Below, in pieces: positions 44,446-54,452 of a stretch of DNA of 64,000 bases (position 1 is the first letter of the stretch; the number at the start of each line of letters is the position of its first letter). The notes under the pieces are model-generated. The model was not told the DNA's origin. It ran no database searches and saw nothing but the letters and a program-made list of their open reading frames with translations. A program made the position numbers and the translations under genes. The stretch covers positions 124,001 to 188,000 of the forward strand of contig JADJVA010000004.1 of assembly GCA_016716765.1 (NCBI GenBank). Reading direction: 5' to 3'. Origin of the DNA: Bdellovibrionales bacterium. GTDB lineage: Bacteria > Bdellovibrionota > Bdellovibrionia > Bdellovibrionales > UBA1609.

Positions 44446-46347
44446 ATGGGTAAATCGCGTCGGCCAGGCCTGCTTTCTATTTGTGTTATCTTCATGGTGG
44501 CATATATTTTCCTCAATTTATCTTTGGTGTCTTCAGCAGGTGAAGAGTCCCCCATGTCTCCTGGGCGCGTTGATCTTTCGAAGCATTCAGATCGATTGAG
44601 TCGTCATATGGCGGCGCAGTTATCCTACTCTCTGGATCAAATTTTAAACAATATTATCGGCGCCAATCAAATTCTGTTTGACGGTCCGGTGGATTCGAGA
44701 GGGCTTCCAGGAGCAGTTCTGGCAGCCCCAAGTAAGGAATGGGATGAGAGGCGAAAGGAATGGCAAGACTATCGAAAAAACTGGACTCGCGATGCTGCAA
44801 TCACGATGCGGTTGGTATTTAGAATTATGGCCAAAGGAGAATTGGATTATCTTCCCGCGGAACGGAAATTGGCCCTAGCCAGGGCCTACGTGCAATTTTG
44901 TGAAAAGGCCCAAAGCATTCATTTTAAGGATGGGAAATATGATTTAGGTCACGCTCTTGTCATGCCCGATGGTAAACCAAATCCCAATGAATGGGGTTAT
45001 CCTCAAAATGACGGACCTCCTTTGCAAGTCATCGCTCTTTCTGAAGTTCTTCAGCTGATGAGAGAATTGCGTACTGTCGACATTCCGCTGCAGAGGCTAA
45101 TTTTGACGGTGATGAAACGTAACATCGACTATATGGTCGAGCATTATGATAATCCGGCGGTCGAGCGATGGGAGGAGGAAAAGGCCCGGGCGCACTTTTC
45201 AATTTCAGTTGAGATGCTGCGAGGATTGCACACGGCCTACGCTTCTGCAGAGATGTTTGATCCTTCTTTGAATGCTCGAGTGGCTCTCAATCCGTCAATT
45301 TTGTTACCAGCAATGATTGATTTAGCTAACAAAATCGAAGAGCGCTTTATAGGCGTTGGCGCAGGGTTCATTCCGGCCAAATACGATATGATTCCGGATG
45401 GCAGCACGGTTAGAGATAAAACGTCGCAGCTGGATATGCAGGTCATTATGACTTCGATTGCAATGAACAAATACTGGGAGATGAACATTCCTCAGGTGAG
45501 AGAAGATTTTATTTATCCCCCCAGTCATCCGTTGATGCGTGCAACTTTTGACAGGCTGAGAGAGGACTTTAGGCATCGTTATAATGTGAATCAACATGGG
45601 GTTGATTCGGTGAGTGGCCTTCACCTGCCAGGAGTGTTGTTTGGGCGATATGCGGAAGACACTCATTTTGACGGGAGTCCCTGGTTTATTACGACATTTG
45701 CCGCAATTCAATATTTACTTTGGGACGCAGTTCAAATTCAAATTTCCCCTTTGGTCATTTCGGATGTAGATTTGCCTTATTTTCAACATCTTGAGACGGG
45801 GCTGGACGCAAAGGTTTTGGTGCCGGGTGTCTACGCGGGAAATAGCGAAGTTCGAACAAAGGTTCGTGACGCACTTGTTAGGTCTGCCGAAGAGATTTTC
45901 TTTCGTTTGATGGTTCATACGGGAAGTGAGCTTTCTTTGACTGAGGTTTTAAAGAAAGTGGGTGGCTTTAAGTGGGGAATACATGAACTCACTTGGAGTC
46001 ATGTCGAGTTCGTAAAGACAAAGCGAATGTTCGAAAGAGCACAGGAAGAGTTTGGTCTTAAATTGAGTTTTAATGTGAACGGTCCCGTATCGACTGCTGT
46101 GGAGACGGCAGTGTTAGCTGAGGAGAGGGAAGTGGCTCAGCAACTACCAACTGCTATTGTTGCGGCACCTGATGCATCGCTAAATCCAGTCGCTACTCAT
46201 GATGGTATGAGTGGTGCAACGATGGTCACAATCGCTGCTCCAGCAGTTGAGGAGGCTTCGGGCCTGTCAGGACAGAAGGCTTCTCTTTGCAGGATGTTCT
46301 TGGGACGTGACGGCTCAGCAGCAGGTGATTTGGCTTTTGCTCAATAA
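44446..46347 (+). CDS. Exported GH15-like (glucoamylase-type) glycoside hydrolase
   Basis: A 633-residue protein. The ATG at 44446 follows GGGGG and yields a signal anchor (LLSICVIFMVAYIFLNLSLV). The (alpha/alpha)6-barrel signatures of GH15 are clear: YRKNWTRDAAITMRLVFRI, WGYPQNDGPPLQVIALSEVL, the late segment GRYAEDTHFDGSPWFITTF, and HELTWSHVEFV. Substrates in the family are starch, dextrins or related glucans. The last 110 residues are Ala/Val/Thr-rich and unlike the catalytic core, perhaps a cell-surface linker. The active-site Glu pair cannot be placed by eye with confidence. Confidence 0.8.
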   Translation: MGKSRRPGLLSICVIFMVAYIFLNLSLVSSAGEESPMSPGRVDLSKHSDRLSRHMAAQLSYSLDQILNNIIGANQILFDGPVDSRGLPGAVLAAPSKEWDERRKEWQDYRKNWTRDAAITMRLVFRIMAKGELDYLPAERKLALARAYVQFCEKAQSIHFKDGKYDLGHALVMPDGKPNPNEWGYPQNDGPPLQVIALSEVLQLMRELRTVDIPLQRLILTVMKRNIDYMVEHYDNPAVERWEEEKARAHFSISVEMLRGLHTAYASAEMFDPSLNARVALNPSILLPAMIDLANKIEERFIGVGAGFIPAKYDMIPDGSTVRDKTSQLDMQVIMTSIAMNKYWEMNIPQVREDFIYPPSHPLMRATFDRLREDFRHRYNVNQHGVDSVSGLHLPGVLFGRYAEDTHFDGSPWFITTFAAIQYLLWDAVQIQISPLVISDVDLPYFQHLETGLDAKVLVPGVYAGNSEVRTKVRDALVRSAEEIFFRLMVHTGSELSLTEVLKKVGGFKWGIHELTWSHVEFVKTKRMFERAQEEFGLKLSFNVNGPVSTAVETAVLAEEREVAQQLPTAIVAAPDASLNPVATHDGMSGATMVTIAAPAVEEASGLSGQKASLCRMFLGRDGSAAGDLAFAQ

Positions 46348-46403
46348 GCAGAGCGCAGCACACTTGTCTTTAATTAAAAGGTCCTAGGTTCAGCTCCCGT
46401 CCT

Positions 46404-48737
46404 CTACTTGGGAATGGGACCGTCGGTATTGTTTGGAATTTCTATCTCAACTGCAGCCTCCTTCACTTCGCCATTTTTCGTGAGATATTTGATAATGAGA
46501 TAGGTGCCAGTAGCTGAGGTCAACATAGTCACATTGTCTTTCATATCCCTAGATTTTAGATACGCCAATGGATTGAATTTTCCAGACGTCTCAATGGAGA
46601 GTATTCGCGAATCACCCATAATTTTTCGAGCCTTCAAGTAGGCAGAGACTAGGTGGGGGACTTCTCGAATCACACGAGGAACATAATATCCGGTCGCATC
46701 GCCAACTAACCCACACACAACACCAGAACATAAGACGCCATTTCCACTCCAAAATTCTTTGAAACCATACTTAAGGCGCTCACTGGAGCTCATTTTTAAC
46801 ATTTCCCTGTAATCTGCTGAAAATCTCATTGCATTTGCCTCTATCTGTTTCAGTTCGTCAGGCGAAACGCTGATTTTGAATCTTTTGGTGGAAGCGTTCG
46901 GAATGATTTTTGCCATCATCTCAAACTCCCTTTCAGATAGAGCTCGTCCACTGGGAATCTTTGGGTTTGTTCCATACAATCTACCATTTACAAGGAGGTC
47001 GAAGTGTCCCTGGCTATCCCAAAAAACCAGCGTCACCCCATTTTCTCCATTGTTAGATCCTGCGATCTTAAGATTTTTTAGCGGAGCTATGAATGCCCCA
47101 AGTGCCCTGCCCAAGCCAGGCATAGCAACTATGGCTGGTGCACTGAGGAGAGCTACGATAGCACAATTGTTAGCGGCTTCTTTGGCTTGCTCTAACGGAG
47201 ATTGATTTGTCGAGCACACATTTTCTTTTGCCAAGTCAGTTGTTTTAACTAGTTCTATCACTTTTCTATGTTGATTAGAACAAGCGGATCCAGTTGCTTC
47301 TGCCGCCATAGCAATTGTACTGAATTGGATACTTCCTCCCAAGTATAGAAGGGGATGCCTTAGAATTGAGTAGTTGGTTACGGCGCCACCCAATCTAATG
47401 GCGGCAATCGCTTCACCAATTCCGAAGGTCCCGATAGTTAGGATGGCATCGAAGGCCAGCCTGTCAACGAGCCTCTGAGTTTCGTGGCGGTCTTCATGAC
47501 GTTCAAGAATGCACTTCTCTGCTTCAAAAAATGAATTGGCCTCTCGATCTTTTATTGTATTTTGTGTGCTACCGATGTCAATCAGGTCTGGTTGATCATT
47601 GAGCCTTCCTCTGATTTCTTCAAATTTGCATTTTGAATCTGAAGATTTTTGACTAATGAGGCAATTGAAATCCGACAGATTACTGTTATATCCGTTTTCT
47701 AGGGCACCACGGTTAGCTGTAAGTTGTTTGGAAATTGCGTTCGTAATTGATTCTGTCGAAAGATCATATCCAGTATTAAAGGAGCCATGCCCACGGCTGG
47801 GTTTCACTTTGACAGCTATTTTCTGAAACTCTTCTCCACGAATCCATGGGATGTCGTTTTTTAGAAGCTCAATGGCCGAAGCAAGAGGTTCGCATTTTTC
47901 TTTTGCTTCTTTTGTTTTTTCATCTGCACCTTTATAATATGATTTGGGTCGTGGCAGGCCAGGTTTGTGCAATGGTTTGGGTTCTGAAAGCCGAGGTTCA
48001 TCATAGTTGGGATCTCCTTGTAAACACTTCTGATAAAATGAAATCAGCTTTTCTATCTGAGGTATCTTTTACTGAGTTTTTTTAACTAAGTCCGATAGAC
48101 GGTTGATTCTTTCGTGTTCGCAAGTTGCTGCCGCTTTCTTAATCTCTTCGCATTTTTGTTTGATTGCTGGCCATGAGCCGGAGGTACAATCTATTCCGTC
48201 AAGAAAAGGTGTTGAAACTGGTAAAACTGAGTCAATGTAGGATATTTGATCGAGGACCAGCGAATTGACCGCTTCATATTTTCTTGCAGCATTGTAGAGT
48301 CGAACCTGGGCCATTTTTTTTTGACCATCGCTGAATCCTGAGCATTTTGAAAGGTATGTTTCAAAAATTGGATTGATTCTGTCCTTAAATCGATTGCTCA
48401 GGTATGAGTTCAAGTCGGAAGTGTCGCGAAAATTGGATGTGCCTCCTTTTGTTGCTAAATATTTTTGAAAGCTTTCAACGGGACCTTGACATGCTTTTGC
48501 TTCGCTCTTGTATTCAAAAAAGAAGGAATTTTTATCCGTCAAGTCATCCTCAATCCAATTTTGCAGAGTAGGTGGGCAGTCAACTGTCGCATTAGATCTC
48601 GTCGCGGGTTGAACTGGCCGTCCAGGGGTTAATTCCGATGTGGCCGTCTCAGAATATGACCAAGCCACTGAGGGATCAGTTAGAATCTCTGCAAACTGCA
48701 GCGTAAAAATGATGATTCCTAACAGTGACAATTTCAC
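46404..48737 (-). pseudogene. Large secreted protein of unknown function with an in-frame TAA
   Basis: The frame starts at GTG 48737 with a signal peptide (MKLSLLGIIIFTLQFAEILT) and reads 222 residues to TAA at 48069-48071. Without any shift it reopens as KIPQIEKLISFYQKCLQGDP and continues past 47972 to 46404, for 777 codons in all. The joined text is consistent: cysteine-rich helical N-terminus, a helical/hydrophobic middle (FDAILTIGTFGIGEAIAAIR, LLYLGGSIQFSTIAMAAEA) and a C-terminal domain. No ribosome site supports a separate second gene. I see no known family. A nonsense mutation is the simplest reading. Confidence 0.6.
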
Positions 48738-48813
48738 TCTTTAAATATCGGAATACGGACTTAATAATTAAGAACTGTAACTTTTGGAATCGTCTTTAAA
48801 TAATACATTACTG

Positions 48814-48836
48814 TGGCCGATCGAGTTGATCGGCCA
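48814..48836 (-). terminator. Strong hairpin after the large membrane-protein gene
   Basis: TGGCCGATC (48814-48822) and GATCGGCCA (48828-48836) form a perfect 9-bp stem with a 5-base loop, 14 bp past the stop of the minus-strand gene ending at 48850. The following minus-strand sequence is AT-rich but not a clean U-tract. Confidence 0.65.
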
Positions 48837-48849
48837 TCAATTAGATCAA

Positions 48850-51800
48850 TTAGGGCTTTTCAGCAGATGCGCCCAAGAGCCCCCGACATCTACCAATTAT
48901 TTCTCTCGCCGGCTGAATGACTGCGGAGTCAATTGCCCTCTGAGCGGGCTGAACGACATGAGTATCGTAGGCTTCTACCGCTCGATCGGCAGTTACTTGG
49001 ATTGCCCCAGCCGGTAAGTTTGTCCCGCGACTGTGTATCCACGCATAAATGAGTTTGGAAGCAACGTCATTCATGGGCTTAATATTGAAATTCTTCATGA
49101 TCCGATTGTTGAACTCAACGATCATCATGTGCACACCACCTGAAGCAACTAAAACGGCGTAGAGGATAAAAGGCAAGTGAATTTGCCAGACATAATAGGA
49201 AACGGGGTATCCAAAGAGCAGTGCATAGGGTAGTACCCTGGCTATTCGGAAAGAATTGAGAAATGCGTCCGGGATCAACGGAAGAGAACGTTCAACCATC
49301 TTCCAGAACCCCGGCTTATAGGAAGTCTCTTCATTACGAAAAAAGGCCTCTGCAACTCGAACAACTCCAGAGAAGAATTTTTCACCAGGTTTTCCCACTA
49401 AGGCTCGACGAACAAACTGCAATCTTCCAGGATATTCAGGAGAATCAGATCTCATGTGGTCGTGACTGTGTACAGAACGCTCAACGTAGATATCCAAAAA
49501 ATGTTCTGTAAAAATCTGTGCTTCGTATATGACCCGCTCTTCATTTGTCAGGGTTTTTGTATAGGCAACTTCATTTGGGAGCCCCAGAGCATTTTCTGTT
49601 CGAAATACTGCCTGAAGAATAACTTCTTGAACAAATGGGGAATTGTCAGGATCTTCAATGTGTAAGCCCACTCTCCCACCCATCGATTGAGCGAGGGGAA
49701 CTCTTGCTTTGGCATCCTCGACCCACTCATTCTGGGCCTCAGGATCTAGCTTGATATCGAAGGTATTTTGATAGCGCTCGGACAAGCTAGCCCATAGTTT
49801 ATCTGAGCTTGATTCACCAGGCGAGCCAGACGGCGCAGCTTTTTCGGACTCAGTTTTTCTTAGAGCCCGTTGCCATTGCATTTTTTCATAAAACGATTTT
49901 TTTGGCGGCGTGTAGTTCTGAATTTCTGCATCGGCCACCGCTGCTTGATGGAGCTCATGAATTCCCTCCTCTTTGTAGATCTGGTAAAGAAAGGGATCTT
50001 TGCAACAAGATCAGGGCGGGCTGCTAGGCCTTTCTCAGCTCTTGCCCCAAACTGTGTCTCCAACTCTGAATCAAATTCAAGCGTTTCTGGTTTCTGGTCA
50101 TAGGTAGCGAAAAATGATCTGTGAATTAATTTTGCCATCGCGAGAGCAGCTTCCCGAGATCCCGCCATTTCGACCCAGGATTTGGGCAGAAGTTCTAAAT
50201 TACGCTCGATTCCCTCGGTGCTTGTTGCGCTCATGGCGTAGACGACGCTTCTTGCCGTGACAACATTTCTCGTACTGTTGATTGCCAGGGCCTGATAAGC
50301 TCCTGCAATGACAGCACCCAAATACCTAAAGGGTGGGATTCTTGCGTATCCGTAGTGAGCAAGCCTGATTTCCTCCCCTATTGTTGTTACGAATTCAACA
50401 AATCCTTGTCTGGATGTCACCGTTTTAATTGGAGCTAAGGCTCGGGCTTTTATTTTACTGAGACTGTGGCTCGCCAGTGTCAGAGCGCTGACTGTTTGGT
50501 TTCCCACTTCGGACGGATTGTCTTTATTTAATCTCTTGGCTATTCGAAGAGCCCTGTTTACCGCAGGCCGTACCAAGCCCCAATGTCTATCCCGGAGGGT
50601 GTACTCAAATTTCTCAAGTTCCTCTCGTGCTTGTGCGCCGCCCCCTTCATATGCTTCATACTCATGGGCTTGAGGTAATGAAAATCCCATTTTTGAAATT
50701 ACCTTTCGCATAAAACTGAGGGGGTCAAACAGGAACTGACTTTTATCAGGTAAACCAACATTTTTAAATCGCGTTTCCATGACTTCATTGGTTCGATCTC
50801 TTAGCAGGATCTGATGCTTAGGGGAGTTTGGATTCAGGCCCCCTTCTGTCATTTGTCTTCTGACCTGCTTTTCAACGGACTCCAGGTTAATCATTTTTAC
50901 GTCAGCTGAATAGCTATGGGCTCCAGCTTGCAAATAGGACAAAAAGTTGCGCAAAATCTCTGCAGACACGAAGGCTGCAGTCGCTCCTCCAGCCGCAATC
51001 TCGGCTCCGAAGTGTTGAAGTAAATACGGATAAAAGATAAGGAGATCCACGCCTAAGAGGAAGGCATCCGTCATTCCAAACACAATTGCCCCAAGCCAAA
51101 AAGTCTTATAATTCATCGCCAGTTGTTCGTTTTGGCGCATCTGAAAGCCCATTGTGAAATCCCAAGCTTTTCCGACTAATTTGTTGTCGTGGAGAAATCT
51201 GTCCTTTAGATATTCCAAGGTATGGCGAATACCTTGTGGAATCATGGAAAGAGAAAACCACTGAGCGTGTGAGAATACGTCTAAAAAGGCCTTGCCCGCA
51301 TTCGCTTCTTTTTTAAATATAGAATCCTTGCCTTTGACATAGGGATATTTTTGTTTAAATTTCTTTTTGTACACAGTCAGTTTCATGTACAGACTTGCAG
51401 CAGCAACACTTGCCATCATGCCAGTCACAATCATGACTCGCTCGCTCAAGTCGACAGTCAGAAAGCCCTGCCAATCGATTTGGGGGGCAAGGGCCACGGC
51501 TGCTGCACCTGTTCCACCGTAAAGAATTGCGTTTGTCAGCCAGAGCTTACGGCTTGATGGGCCTTCCACCTCTCCATTACCGTTGTGACCGCCACCATTT
51601 GCAGTAGGGCCGCCGTCGTTGCCAGCAGCAGGCGGACTGCTGGCTGCTGGTGCTGCCTCTGCACTGGCTTCAGTTTGCCTTTCTGCTGTGCCTCCGAGAC
51701 GCTTGAAAAAACCTCTCATTTTGTTTAGGAGACCTACTTTTGTTCCAGAATCCTCTTCGCTCGCTGTTGCTTTTGGAAGAAGCGCATTTGAAATCGTGTC

Positions 51801-52841
51801 AAGGAGGCGTTCCGCCCTGCTTTTATTGATTGCGACCAGCTGGCCATTCCGAGAAGCAGGAGCCTGAGCATTGGCTTTGTACTTGCCGATTTCTGGCAAT
51901 TGGCCCGAAAGAAAAAGACCAAAGGCGGCCGTGGTATAGGGGCGGGGCAGAACTGTGCTGCGATCCATGCCTTGTCCTTCAAGGACCGTCCAGGTTTGTG
52001 CGAGGATGAGATTTTTTCGCCCCACCTCTTCCATAGCTGTAAAATCAGATCTATCAATGGGCAGACCCTCGTTGGCCTGATCATAAAGAACAATCTGGTC
52101 AGTCATGATCCATTCAAATGAGTGCTTGAGATTTGTCCACCCCTCGCCTGGTAGTGCGAAGAAAAATACGGGGACTGAAGTTTCATTTTGGGATGCGAAC
52201 GCGAAGTCCTTTTTTGTAATAAAGAAAACTCCCTCGCCAGGGCTCTTTTCGTTTGGATTTTTATTCTTGAATAATTCCAGCGAGTCTGCAGAGAGGAGCA
52301 CGTATTCAGGTGTCTCTAAAAGGGGAGTGAATTTTTGCTTCAAGTGAAGCTGTTTAGATACTCCGCCGAGACCAAGATGAAGATCTCCCGTGGCATCCTT
52401 TTCAAAAAAGGCCCGCATAGGTTCAATACTCTCGGTCTGAGTCACAGAAGTCCATTCTTGACTTCGCATAAAGAAGGGATCTTTGTCTACGAGGGGGTTG
52501 TCATTATCGAGCCTCCAAAAACTCCCTTTCGGTACAATTGGTTCTCCAAGCGCAAATTCAGTCAACAAGGGCATTTCCTGATCGAGTGCACCCCAATAAG
52601 CCGTCTGAACATGCTGAGCCAGTTGTTTTCGGTCTATGCCACCGGAGTCATCGGTTAGGCCTGTGTTAGTTTGAGTGCCCAGGGGATAGCTTGAGGCCTG
52701 GCGGACCGCGCCAGAGGAGTTTCTTGTTGGAGTGGCAACCTGAGAATAGGCAGCGAGCGGTGCTAGGATCAACTGTCCTGAAATGACAAGACTGATAAGA
52801 CCGCGTAAATTAAAAACTGTCTGCTGCCTACAATGTGCCAT
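48850..52841 (-). CDS. Giant exported multi-pass membrane protein of unknown function (frame broken by one base)
   Basis: About 1330 residues after repair. It has a signal peptide (LRGLISLVISGQLILAPLAA), a periplasmic-looking domain of about 370 residues, then an Ala/Gly/Pro-rich linker (near NDGGPTANGGGHNGNGE). Several membrane helices follow (LTNAILYGGTGAAAVAL, TFWLGAIVFGMTDAFLLGVD, YPVSYYVWQIHLPFILYAVL). The first frame ends at 49860; the other reads PFLYQIYKEEGIHELHQAAV upstream of its nominal start, so one extra C at the GGG/CCC run 49993-49995 merges them. The ATG at 52841 has GGAGG upstream. No family is recognised. It may pair with 53063-54216, which shares its ribosome site. Confidence 0.62.
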
Positions 52842-53062
52842 GCTCGAACCTCCTTAGTCCAAATACATAAAAATCGATTGAGAGTTGAATTCACCCTGGA
52901 ATTTCCAGATATTGATCTTGCTGGCCTTTTCAGTAGCCCATAAATATTCGCTGCGCAACAATTGAGATTTTTTGTAATTGTTATTGCTGGGAGGGGTGAA
53001 TAGTTTTCCTTTTTGTCATTAATAAAAGTTATTCTTATTATTACAAAAAGTTTTTTAGTATT

Positions 53063-54216
53063 TTAGCGAACAAGCTTAAGGCAAGAGCCGCGCGACCCGA
53101 GTGCTATAAAATCTTGAATCAAAGTGAATTGATAAAAGTGATTTGAGAGCAATGCGTTTGCTTTCATTCTTTCAAGTGAGAAGCGGTCAACAGATTTCAA
53201 TTCATCGAGGACCTGCTGTTTATGGGAAGCTAAACCAAGACCACCTTGCTGGGTGTACAAAGAACCTTGGGATAACGAAGAGAACCATGTTCCCATCTCA
53301 AGGAAGAAATTCTTTGGGAGAAAGGCCGAAGCGGGCTGAGTGGTCATCAGCACGGATCGGAAATATTCGGAAGGCCCCCGACTCTGAGTATTACGAACCC
53401 GACCGCTGAATAATTTTTGAATACTTTCACTTTCTAAATCAATTGATCCCGTCTCCTTGGAGACGCCCGAAACCTCAGATTCAAGGCTCTTTCGGAGAAA
53501 ATCAAACTTCATAATTCTAAAAAATAGATCCTCCATTGCCAGAGTGGAAATTAAAATTTGCCCCGCTTGCGTTTGCTGGAACAGGGGGAGCGAAGAGCGA
53601 GAAAAAAGCTTGAGTCTTGGCTCGATATAGTAGGCGATAGTAAGAGTGTGGATCAATTTCTTTAGTAATGGAAATGCTTCCAATCGAGAGTCGGGAGTCC
53701 AAATAAATTTGTCCCCATCAATGACCTTAATGAAACCGAACCACTTCTCTCCATTTGTTTCTGACTGGGAATAATCTGAGGGTGTTCGAATGCGGCGGAG
53801 GGAAGGGAGGGAATTTCTTCTTCAAAAAGCCATTGGCTCCTGTTGCCTTGGCTCAATAAAGAAATTTCTAAAATATGAAGAAAAATAGAGGCCTTGACCT
53901 TGAGGTAAGAGACGTCATCCGGAAACCCCCGTGGTTTGGTCTGAAATAGTGCGGAAGTTTTGGTCTCGGCTATTGCACTCAAGTAGTTGAGATCATCCCA
54001 GCCTAATTTTGGGATTGTCAGATTGGCCCTCGCCAATGAAATTTGCTGTTCCAGTTTCATGAGGTGATGGGTTGAATCGCTCCAAGAGGTGCCATCAATA
54101 GAGCGGTCTGGGTGAAATCCGCCATAGCAAAATTGGCCAGAGATCAAATTAAAGAGAACCAAGCTCGTTAAGACAATTGTTGAGCCTCTCTGTTTTTGGG
54201 AGATCTTGTTCCGCAT
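53063..54216 (-). CDS. Exported protein of unknown function (frame broken by one base)
   Basis: About 384 residues once one C is added at the run 53809-53811. The first frame starts at ATG 54216 (GGAGG upstream), with an export segment STIVLTSLVLFNLISGQFCY. The other frame reads RRIRTPSDYSQSETNGEKWF, then GDKFIWTPDSRLEAFPLLKK, and runs to 53063. The mature protein is helical with few cysteines. It lies 221 bp upstream of the giant membrane-protein gene on the same strand, with the same AAGGAGGTT ribosome site. No family is recognised. Confidence 0.58.
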
Positions 54217-54218
54217 TT

Positions 54219-54404
54219 TCAAACCTCCTTAGCTTTGTGACAACGCTCTGCATAACAAAAGGCTGTACTACAATTGGACCAAAGGAGAAAGATCAAATTG
54301 TGGGACAATGAACTAATTGCAAATTCCCATTCTCTGGAAGACATGCCCCAATCCAGCCATATTCGATCCCTTTCCTTAACTATGAAGAGGGAGATTTGTT
54401 TCAT
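54219..54404 (-). CDS. Possible small leader gene
   Basis: A 61-residue frame from ATG 54404 with AAGGGG just upstream, ending 2 bp before the next gene's ATG. Its last codons contain that gene's ribosome site (AAGGAGG), which could allow translational coupling. The sequence (MKQISLFIVKERDRIWLDWG) matches nothing I know, and it overlaps the probable mutS promoter region. It may be chance. Confidence 0.25.
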   Translation of the reverse strand: MKQISLFIVKERDRIWLDWGMSSREWEFAISSLSHNLIFLLWSNCSTAFCYAERCHKAKEV

Positions 54405-54452
54405 TGACCCCTTCTTGTGCATTCGGTAGCCATTGAGTTTTTGGGGGTAACC

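Noticed and set aside
46371..46400. tRNA-like 3' segment (GGTTCAGCTCC)
   Set aside because: The flanking bases do not pair as a T-stem, and no anticodon or acceptor stem can be built upstream.
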